54,299 bases of DNA, from NCBI RefSeq assembly GCF_029210375.1, contig NZ_JARGER010000019.1:1-54299 (forward strand), written 5' to 3'. Below the pieces are notes generated by a model, which worked only from the letters and a program-made list of their open reading frames with translations, made no database searches and was not told where the DNA came from. Of the stretch, positions 18,931 through 25,631 are shown piece by piece. Made by a program: the position numbers and the translations under genes. The DNA is from Nocardioides sp. YIM 152315 (GTDB lineage Bacteria > Actinomycetota > Actinomycetes > Propionibacteriales > Nocardioidaceae). Numbering within the stretch: position 1 is the first letter of the stretch; each line of letters begins with the position of its first letter.

Positions 18931-18959
18931 TTGATCGTGAAAACGATTTCTGGCACCCT
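18931..18959 (+). promoter_or_regulatory. Promoter TTGATC-N17-CACCCT of the catabolic operon, leaderless
   Basis: TTGATC (18931-18936) and CACCCT (18954-18959) are 17 nt apart, and ATG 18967 follows 7 nt later. No ribosome-binding site exists before the kinase, consistent with a leaderless transcript. The -10 is weak by itself. Operator O4 fills the spacer. Confidence 0.5.
18939..18950. promoter_or_regulatory. LacI-type operator O4, inside the kinase promoter
   Basis: GAAAACGATTTC is the best match of the four to the LacI-family pattern GAAANCGNTTTC. It lies between the -35 and -10 of the kinase promoter, where a bound repressor would block RNA polymerase. Confidence 0.7.
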
Positions 18960-18966
18960 CCTCGCC

Positions 18967-20448
18967 ATGACCGACGCAGTGCTCGGCGTCGACATCGGGA
19001 CCTCCAGCAGCAAGGGCGTCCTGGTCGACCTGTCCGGACGGATCCTCGGCTCCGCCTCTCGTGAGCACACGGTGTCCCGTCCGGCGCCCGGCCACGTCGA
19101 GATGGACGCCGAGGTCTGGTGGGACGAGTTCGTCGCGATCAGTCGCGAGCTGCTGTCAGACCGGGCCGTGGAGGTGCGGGCGGTCGGCGTCAGCGGGATG
19201 GGCCCCTGCGTGCTGCTGACCGACGCCGACGACGTACCGCTGCGCCCGGCGATCCTGTACGGCGTCGACACCCGCTCCGGCGCGCAGGTCGCGGGGCTGA
19301 CGGACCGGTACGGCGATGCCGAGATCCGCGAGCGCTGCGGTTCCTCGCTGTCCTCGCAGGCCGCCGGCGCCAAGGTCGCCTGGGTCGCCGACGAGGAGCC
19401 CGACGTGTTCGCCCGGGCCAGTCGGCTCTACATGCCGAGCTCGTGGCTGGCGCAGCGGCTGACCGGCGCCTACGTGCTCGACCAGCACTCCGCCAGCCAG
19501 TGCACGCCGCTCTACGACGTCGACGCGGTCGGCTGGTACGAGCCGTGGGTCGACGACATCTGCCCCGATCTCGAGCTGCCCGAGCTGCGCTGGCCGGGCG
19601 ACGTCGCCGGCGTCGTGCACGCCCGCGCGGCCGAGCAGACCGGGCTCCGGGTGGGCACCCCCGTCATCACGGGCACGATCGACGCGTGGGCGGAGGCGCT
19701 CAGCGTCGACGCGCACCACGTCGGCGACCTGATGCTGATGTACGGCACCACGCTCTTCCTCATCAACACGGTGCGCGACAAGGTCACCCATCCGTCGCTG
19801 TGGGGCACGACCGGCGCGCTGCCCGGCACCCGCTCGCTGGCCGGCGGCATGGCGACCTCCGGCGCGATCACCGGCTGGCTGCGCGACCTCTTCGGCGGCA
19901 CCGGCTACGCCGAGCTGGTCCGCCTCGCCGAGGCGTCCCCGCCGGGGAGCAACGGGCTGCTGATGCTCCCCTACTTCGCGGGCGAGCGGACCCCGATCAT
20001 GGATCCCGACGCGCGCGGGGCGGTGGTGGGGCTGACCCTGTCCCACGGCCGCGGCGACCTCTACCGGGCCGCGCTCGAGGCGACCGCGTTCGGCGTCCGC
20101 CACAACGTGGAGACGATCCGGGCCGCGGGCGGCGACGTACGCCGCGTCGTCGCCGTCGGCGGCGGCACCCAGGGCGGCCTGTGGACTCAGGTGGTCAGCG
20201 ACGTCACCGGGCTGACCCAGGTCGTCCCGGAGCAGACGGTCGGCGCCAGCTACGGCGGGGCGCTGCTCGCCGCCCAGTCCGTCTCCGACGTCTCCATCCG
20301 GGACTGGAACCCGCCCCGCGCGACCGTCGAGCCCGACCCCGCCCACCGCGTGGTCTACGACGACCTCTACGGCCGCTACCGCGACCTCTACACCTCGACC
20401 CGCGACCTCGCCCACGCGCTCGCGGACCTTCAGAAGGAGCACCGATGA
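18967..20448 (+). CDS. FGGY-family carbohydrate kinase, predicted D-ribulokinase
   Basis: 493 residues, usual FGGY length. The N-terminal phosphate loop GVDIGTSSSKGVLVD, GHVEMDAEVWWDE, the TGTIDAWAEAL sugar/Asp region, the FAGERTPIMDPDARG segment and the C-terminal adenosine motif VAVGGGTQGGLWTQVVSDVTG are all present. FGGY kinases phosphorylate sugars such as xylulose, ribulose, fuculose and gluconate. Given the adjacent isomerase and the arabinan hydrolases, D-ribulose to D-ribulose 5-phosphate is the most economical reaction; this is context-based. D-ribulose 1-phosphate (FucK type) is the alternative, but no aldolase gene is nearby. The stop overlaps the isomerase ATG. Confidence 0.88.
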   Translation: MTDAVLGVDIGTSSSKGVLVDLSGRILGSASREHTVSRPAPGHVEMDAEVWWDEFVAISRELLSDRAVEVRAVGVSGMGPCVLLTDADDVPLRPAILYGVDTRSGAQVAGLTDRYGDAEIRERCGSSLSSQAAGAKVAWVADEEPDVFARASRLYMPSSWLAQRLTGAYVLDQHSASQCTPLYDVDAVGWYEPWVDDICPDLELPELRWPGDVAGVVHARAAEQTGLRVGTPVITGTIDAWAEALSVDAHHVGDLMLMYGTTLFLINTVRDKVTHPSLWGTTGALPGTRSLAGGMATSGAITGWLRDLFGGTGYAELVRLAEASPPGSNGLLMLPYFAGERTPIMDPDARGAVVGLTLSHGRGDLYRAALEATAFGVRHNVETIRAAGGDVRRVVAVGGGTQGGLWTQVVSDVTGLTQVVPEQTVGASYGGALLAAQSVSDVSIRDWNPPRATVEPDPAHRVVYDDLYGRYRDLYTSTRDLAHALADLQKEHR

Positions 20449-22082
20449 CCCAGTACGCCATGCCGGCACCGATCGTCCGGCCGGACGCCGCGCCCGACAC
20501 CGTCTACACGATCGCCAGCGGGGACCTGCGGCCGAGCGCGAACACCACCTGCTGGCCGACGCAGCATCGGCTCGAGTCCGACCTCGAGGCGGCGCTGGCC
20601 GGGCTGGGCTGGAAGGTGCAGCGTGGGCACGCCTTCGACGAGGTGAAGGGCCACGGCTTCATCGACAGCCAGCGCGCCGGTCTCGAGGTCTTCAAGACGC
20701 TGCCGTCCGACGCGCCGCTGATCGTGGTCGAGGCGGTCTGGCAGTACAGCCACCACGTGCTCGCGGGCCTGCGCGGCCACCGCGGGCCGATCCTGGTGGT
20801 GGCGAACTGGGCGGGCGAGTTCCCGGGCCTCGTCGGGCTGCTCAACCTGACCGCGAGCCTCACCAAGGCGGGCGTCGGGCACTCGACGCTGTGGAGCGAG
20901 GACTTCACCGACGAGTGGGCGACCGCACGCCTGGCGACGTGGCTCGAGACCGGCCGCATCGAACACGACCTCGGCCACGTCCGCGACCTCGCCGAACTGC
21001 CAGCCGGCGCCGAGGCCGACCTGGGCCGCGCGCTGGCCGCGCAGCTCCAGGACGAGAAGGCGATCATCGGCGTCTTCGACGAGGGCTGCATGGGCATGTA
21101 CAACGCGATCTTCGACGACGAGCTGATCAACCCGCTCGGCATCTACAAGGAGCGTCTCTCGCAGAGCGCGCTGGTCGCGGAGATGGGCCGGGTCTCCGAC
21201 GAGGAGGCGCACGCCGTACGCCGCTGGCTGGACGAGGCCGGGCTGGACTTCCGCACCGGCACCGACGAGGCCAGCGAGCTCACCGACGCCCAGCTCCACA
21301 GCCAGTTCAAGATGTACGTCGCGGCGCTGCGGATCGCCGACGACTTCGGCCTCGACGCGGTAGGCATCCAGTACCAGCAGGGGCTCAAGGACGTCGTACC
21401 CGCCTCCGACCTGGCCGAGGGTCTGCTCAACGATCCGCACCGCCCGCCGGTCACCTCGCGCGACGGCGCACGCGAGCTGTACGCAGGGGTCGCGCTGCCG
21501 CACTTCAACGAGGTCGACGAGGGCGTCGCGGTCGACTCCCTGGTCACCCACCGGCTGTGGACCGCGATGGGCATGGACCCCTCCACGACCCTGCATGACA
21601 TCCGCTGGGGCGGCGAGTACGACGGCCGGTACGTCTGGGTGTTCGAGATCTCCGGCTCGGTGCCCGCCTCCCACAACGGTGGCTACGACCGGTCGTGGAG
21701 CATGCGGCAGCCGCCGATGTTCTTCCCGCTCGGCGGCGGCACCCTGTCGGGTGTGTCGAGGCCGGGCGAGATCGTGTGGTCCCGCGTCTTCATCATGGAC
21801 GGCGAGCTGCACGTGGACCTGGGTCGCGGCACCGTGGTCGAGCTGCCGGAGGAGGAGACCCGGCGCCGGCTCGACGCCACCAACCCGGAGTGGCCGATCA
21901 TGCACGCAGTGCTGCACGGGGTCGGCCGCGACCAGCTGATGGCGCGCCACAAGGCCAACCACGCCAACGTCGTCTACGCGCCCGACGCCGAGACCGCCGA
22001 CAGGGCGCTCACGGCCAAGGCCGCGCTCTTCGACGCCCTCGGCGTCCACGTCCACCTCTGCGGCGACGTCACCCTCGGCTGA
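20445..22082 (+). CDS. L-fucose/L-arabinose isomerase family protein, predicted D-arabinose isomerase
   Basis: 545 residues. The segment GVFDEGCMGMYNAIFDDELINPLG then KERLSQSALVAEM is characteristic of fucose-isomerase-like proteins and carries acidic metal-ligand candidates. A C-terminal domain contains HGVGRDQLMARHKANHANVVY, with the His-rich end expected for a Mn2+-dependent aldose-ketose isomerase. L-fucose isomerases commonly accept D-arabinose, giving D-ribulose, because the two sugars share configuration at C2-C4. ATG 20445 overlaps the kinase stop (ATGA) and has AAGGAGC upstream. It is placed exactly where D-arabinose released by GH172 and GH116 would be consumed. Substrate is inferred. 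Confidence 0.85.
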   Translation: MTQYAMPAPIVRPDAAPDTVYTIASGDLRPSANTTCWPTQHRLESDLEAALAGLGWKVQRGHAFDEVKGHGFIDSQRAGLEVFKTLPSDAPLIVVEAVWQYSHHVLAGLRGHRGPILVVANWAGEFPGLVGLLNLTASLTKAGVGHSTLWSEDFTDEWATARLATWLETGRIEHDLGHVRDLAELPAGAEADLGRALAAQLQDEKAIIGVFDEGCMGMYNAIFDDELINPLGIYKERLSQSALVAEMGRVSDEEAHAVRRWLDEAGLDFRTGTDEASELTDAQLHSQFKMYVAALRIADDFGLDAVGIQYQQGLKDVVPASDLAEGLLNDPHRPPVTSRDGARELYAGVALPHFNEVDEGVAVDSLVTHRLWTAMGMDPSTTLHDIRWGGEYDGRYVWVFEISGSVPASHNGGYDRSWSMRQPPMFFPLGGGTLSGVSRPGEIVWSRVFIMDGELHVDLGRGTVVELPEEETRRRLDATNPEWPIMHAVLHGVGRDQLMARHKANHANVVYAPDAETADRALTAKAALFDALGVHVHLCGDVTLG

Positions 22083-22110
22083 GCCTCCCCGCCTACCTGA
22101 AGGAATCCCT

Positions 22111-23211
22111 GTGAACCTCCCCGACATCGCCCGCCTGCGCTCGGTCTCGACGCGGTCGATCAGCCCGGAGAACTTCGACGGCGCCAAGGCCGGTGGCGGT
22201 CGCGCGACCGAGGGCACCGGCGCCGCGTGCGCCGCCGACCTCGGCCCCGGCTGGAAGATCTCGCCGTCGGTCGACGTCGCCGGACTGTCGACGTTCGAGA
22301 TGGCGAGCATCGACGAGCCCGGCCGGATCACCCACATCTGGCTGACCACCCACCGCGACAACTGGCGCACGCTGGTGCTGCGTGCCTACTGGGACGGGTC
22401 GGACGAGCCCGCGATCGAGGTGCCGCTGGGCGACTTCTTCTGCAACGGGTGGGGCACGTTCGCCCAGGTCTCCTCGCACATGATCGCGGCGAACCCGAAC
22501 GGCGGCTTCAACTCCTACTGGCCGATGCCGTTCCGCGAGGGCGCGCGGCTCACGATCGAGAACCTCGTCGACCGCGTCGCCACCGTCTACTACCAGGTGA
22601 CCTACGAGACCGGTCCGACCGTCGCCGAGGAGGCCGCCGGGTCGGGATACCTGCACGCGCAGTACCGCCGGTCCAACCCCCTGCCCGACAAGGAGACCCA
22701 CCCGCTTCTCACCGCCGTCGAGGGCAGGGGTCAGTACGTCGGCACCTACATGACGTGGGGCGTGAACAGCCCCGGCTGGTGGGGCGAGGGCGAGATCAAG
22801 TTCTACCTCGACGGCGACGCCGAGGAGGGCTTCCCCACCATCTGCGGCACCGGCACCGAGGACTACTTCGGCGGCGCGTGGAACTTCGACGTCCCCGGCC
22901 AGGGCTACACGGCGTACCACACGCCCTACCTCGGCATGCCCCAGGTGCTGCGCCCCGACGGGCTCTACCGCTCCCAGCAGCGGTTCGGCCTCTACCGCTG
23001 GCACGTCGTCGACCCGATCCACTTCGAGCGCGACCTGACCGTCGACATCCAGGCGCTCGGCTGGAAGTCGGCACACCGCTACCGGCCGCTGCACGACGAC
23101 ATCTCGTCGGTCGCGCTGTTCTACCTCGACCGGCCGGCGGCGGCCCGCCCGGCGTTCCCGCACGTCGACGACCTGGAGGTCGCCGGGGAGCCGATGGACC
23201 CGCTGACGTGA
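22111..23211 (+). CDS. DUF2961 / GH172 hydrolase, predicted exo-alpha-D-arabinofuranosidase
   Basis: 366 residues without a signal peptide, hence cytosolic. DUF2961 hallmarks are WLTTHRDNWRTLVLRAYWDG, PLGDFFCNGWG, NGGFNSYWPMPFREGARLTIEN, WWGEGEIKFYLDGD and TICGTGTEDYFGGAWNF. Glu250 of the GTGTEDYF motif is the likely nucleophile by analogy with the characterised fructofuranosidase of the family. GH172 members act on alpha-D-fructofuranosides and alpha-D-arabinofuranosides. With GH183 and GH116 beside it, exo-alpha-D-arabinofuranosidase is the best prediction. GTG start has AAGGAA upstream, and the stop overlaps the GH116 GTG. Confidence 0.88.
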   Translation: MNLPDIARLRSVSTRSISPENFDGAKAGGGRATEGTGAACAADLGPGWKISPSVDVAGLSTFEMASIDEPGRITHIWLTTHRDNWRTLVLRAYWDGSDEPAIEVPLGDFFCNGWGTFAQVSSHMIAANPNGGFNSYWPMPFREGARLTIENLVDRVATVYYQVTYETGPTVAEEAAGSGYLHAQYRRSNPLPDKETHPLLTAVEGRGQYVGTYMTWGVNSPGWWGEGEIKFYLDGDAEEGFPTICGTGTEDYFGGAWNFDVPGQGYTAYHTPYLGMPQVLRPDGLYRSQQRFGLYRWHVVDPIHFERDLTVDIQALGWKSAHRYRPLHDDISSVALFYLDRPAAARPAFPHVDDLEVAGEPMDPLT

Positions 23212-25490
23212 GCACGATCCGGGCCTGGCCCGCGGTCCGCACCTACCCGCAGGAGGCGCTCGCGCGCATCCGGATGCCCGTCGGCGGGATCGGCACCGGG
23301 TGCGTCGGCCTCGGCGGCCGCGGCCAGCTCGTGGACTGGGAGCTCTTCAACCGTCCCTCGAAGGGCTTCGACCCGGCCAGCTTCTTCGCCGTCCACGTGG
23401 CCGGCGACGGGATGCGCGAGACCCGGGTCCTCGAGGCCGGGCTCGGCGACACCGAGCTGGACGGCGCCCACGGCAGCCCGGTCCCGCTCGCGGGGCTGCC
23501 GCGGTTCCGGCACGGCACGTTCGACGCGGCGTACCCGCTCGGCACCGTCCGGCTGAGCGACCCCGACCTGCCGGTCACGGCCGACCTGCAGGTCTTCAAC
23601 CCGCTGGTGCCGGGCGACGCCGGGGCGAGCGGGCTGCCGCTCGCGTCGTACGTCGCCACCGTGACCAACACCGGCGAGCAGGCGCTGACCGTCTCGGTGT
23701 GCGGCAGTCTCCAGCACGTCGTCGGCGCCACCCAGCGCCCGGATCGCCGGTGGGAGCTCGCGGCCGGCAACCGCTACGACGTACGCCGCCTCGACGGGGC
23801 CACCACCCTCCTCGGCAGCGGCAGCGGGCTCGACCCGGTGGGCGAGTCGACCGGCACCATCGCCCTCACCGCGATCGGCGACGTCTCCAGCCTGCGCACG
23901 GCCTGGGCGCGCCGGTCGTGGGGCGACGACCTGCTGGACCTCTGGGAGGACTTCGCCGCCGACGGCCAGGTCGACGAGCCCCACGACCCGGGACGGGTGC
24001 CGACCGGCTCGCTGGTGCTCACCCGCACCCTCGCCCCCGCCGAGCGCGCGTCGTTCCGCTTCCTCCTCACGTGGCACTTCCCGAACCGCCACGGCTGGGG
24101 CGACCCCGACGTGCCGGTCGCCAACCACTACACGGGGCGGTACGCCGACGCGGCCGACGTCGCCGCGCAGGCCCTGCCCCGGCTCGCGGACCTCGAGGCG
24201 GCGACGGTCGCGTTCGTCGAGTCGCTGTCCGACCTGCCGACCGTCGTCCAGGACGCCGCGCTGTCCAACCTCGCCGTCCTGAAGTCTCCCGTCTGCTTCC
24301 GGATCGCAGACGGCACGTTCCTCGCCTGGGAGGGGTCCGACGACGACTCCGGCAGCTGTCACGGCAGCTGCACGCACGTCTGGAACTACCAGTACGCGCT
24401 GGAGTCGCTCTTCCCCGAGCTCGCGTGGACGATGCGCGAGGTCGAGTTCGTCCACTCCCTCGACGCCCGCGGGCGGATGAGCTTCCGCGCCGACCTGCCG
24501 CTGGCCGAGCGCGGCACCCGGTGGCCGACGGCCGCCGCGGACGGGCAGATGGGGGCGATCGTCCGGCTGCACCGCACCTGGCGGGCCGACCCGGACGGCG
24601 ACCGGCTGGCTCGCCTGTGGCCGGGCGTGCGACGCGCCCTGGAGTTCGCCTGGATCCCGCTGGGCTGGGACGCCGACCGCGACGGCCTGATGGAGGGCTG
24701 CCAGCACAACACGATGGACGTCGAGTACTACGGCCCGAGCGGGGTGAACCAGTCGTGGTACCTCGCCGCGCTCGCGGCCTGCGTCGAGCTGGCCGGTGTC
24801 GTCGGCGACGACGGGTTCGCCGCCACCTGCGCCGACGTGCTCGCGTCCGGTGCGGCGCGCACCGACGAGGTCGTCTTCAACGGCGACTACTACCAGCAGC
24901 AGGTCGTGCCGCCGGGCTCGGAGGACCGGATCGCGGCGGGCCTGCGCATCCGCTACGAGGGCGACGACCCGGCTGTCGGGTCCGACGACCTCGTCGACCC
25001 CGACCTGCAGATCGGCGCGGGCTGCACCGCCGACCAGCTGGTCGGACACACGATGGCCGCGCTCGGCGGGCTCGCGACCGGGCTGAGACCCGAGCACGTG
25101 AGCCGGGCCCTCGACAGCATCGTCGAGCACAACCACCGCGCCACCTTGCACGGGCACCTCAACCCGCGGCGCTCGTACGCGCTGGGCGACGAGGCGGGCG
25201 TGCTCAACTGCACGTTCCCGCGCGGCGACCGGCCGGCGCGCCCCTTCCCCTACTGCGACGAGGTGTGGACCGGCGTCGAGTACACCGCGGCGATCGGCCT
25301 GCTCCTCGACGGGCGGGTCGACGAGGCCCTGCGCATCGTCGCCGACGTCCGGGCTCGCCACGACGGACGCCGGCGCAACCCGTTCGACGAGGTCGAGTGC
25401 GGTCACCACTACGTGCGCTCGATGGCGTCGTGGGGGCTGGTCGAGGCCTTCCGGGCGGCCGCGGCGTCTCATCAAGGGATGCAGGCGTAG
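23208..25490 (+). CDS. GH116 hydrolase, predicted exo-beta-D-arabinofuranosidase
   Basis: 760 residues, no signal peptide. The N-terminal beta-domain begins RMPVGGIGTGCVGLGGRGQLVDWELFNRPSKG, as in GBA2-type proteins. The C-terminal (alpha/alpha)6 catalytic domain has HVWNYQYALESLFPELAW, EGCQHNTMDVEYYGPSG (Glu506, candidate nucleophile) and PYCDEVWTGVEY (Asp684, candidate acid). GH116 was known for beta-glucosidases and glucosylceramidases. A member working with GH183 and GH172 has been shown to be an exo-beta-D-arabinofuranosidase, which would remove the terminal beta-1,2-Araf caps. GTG overlaps the GH172 stop (GTGA). Last gene of the operon. Confidence 0.87.
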   Translation: MSTIRAWPAVRTYPQEALARIRMPVGGIGTGCVGLGGRGQLVDWELFNRPSKGFDPASFFAVHVAGDGMRETRVLEAGLGDTELDGAHGSPVPLAGLPRFRHGTFDAAYPLGTVRLSDPDLPVTADLQVFNPLVPGDAGASGLPLASYVATVTNTGEQALTVSVCGSLQHVVGATQRPDRRWELAAGNRYDVRRLDGATTLLGSGSGLDPVGESTGTIALTAIGDVSSLRTAWARRSWGDDLLDLWEDFAADGQVDEPHDPGRVPTGSLVLTRTLAPAERASFRFLLTWHFPNRHGWGDPDVPVANHYTGRYADAADVAAQALPRLADLEAATVAFVESLSDLPTVVQDAALSNLAVLKSPVCFRIADGTFLAWEGSDDDSGSCHGSCTHVWNYQYALESLFPELAWTMREVEFVHSLDARGRMSFRADLPLAERGTRWPTAAADGQMGAIVRLHRTWRADPDGDRLARLWPGVRRALEFAWIPLGWDADRDGLMEGCQHNTMDVEYYGPSGVNQSWYLAALAACVELAGVVGDDGFAATCADVLASGAARTDEVVFNGDYYQQQVVPPGSEDRIAAGLRIRYEGDDPAVGSDDLVDPDLQIGAGCTADQLVGHTMAALGGLATGLRPEHVSRALDSIVEHNHRATLHGHLNPRRSYALGDEAGVLNCTFPRGDRPARPFPYCDEVWTGVEYTAAIGLLLDGRVDEALRIVADVRARHDGRRRNPFDEVECGHHYVRSMASWGLVEAFRAAAASHQGMQA

Positions 25491-25550
25491 CCGCGCTTCC
25501 CTCGCCGAGCTCGTCGCGGGAAGCGGGGTCCGGCCTTCATCCCTTGATGA
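25469..25550. terminator. Nested inverted repeats at the end of the arabinan operon
   Basis: TCATCAAGGGATG (25469-25481) is perfectly inverted at 25538-25550. Inside, CGCTTCCC (25494-25501) pairs with GGGAAGCG (25518-25525). The outer left arm overlaps the last codons of GH116. The structure probably terminates the operon. The 13-bp arms with AT-containing sequence are unusual for this genome. Confidence 0.5.
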
Positions 25551-25631
25551 AACAACGGTCGGCGACCACCACGCGCGTCACCCCCTCCCGCCCGGCTCGT
25601 TGGGCTCTCCAGACGAGGCGAAGGAGACGGC

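Noticed and set aside
18967..22082. An L-fucose or L-arabinose pathway
   Set aside because: No fuculose-phosphate or ribulose-phosphate epimerase/aldolase genes and no L-fucosidase or L-arabinanase families are present; the hydrolases point to D-arabinose.
23208..25490. Annotation of the GH116 gene as glucosylceramidase or beta-glucosidase
   Set aside because: The family allows it, but co-transcription with GH172 and co-regulation with GH183 fit the exo-beta-D-arabinofuranosidase role better.
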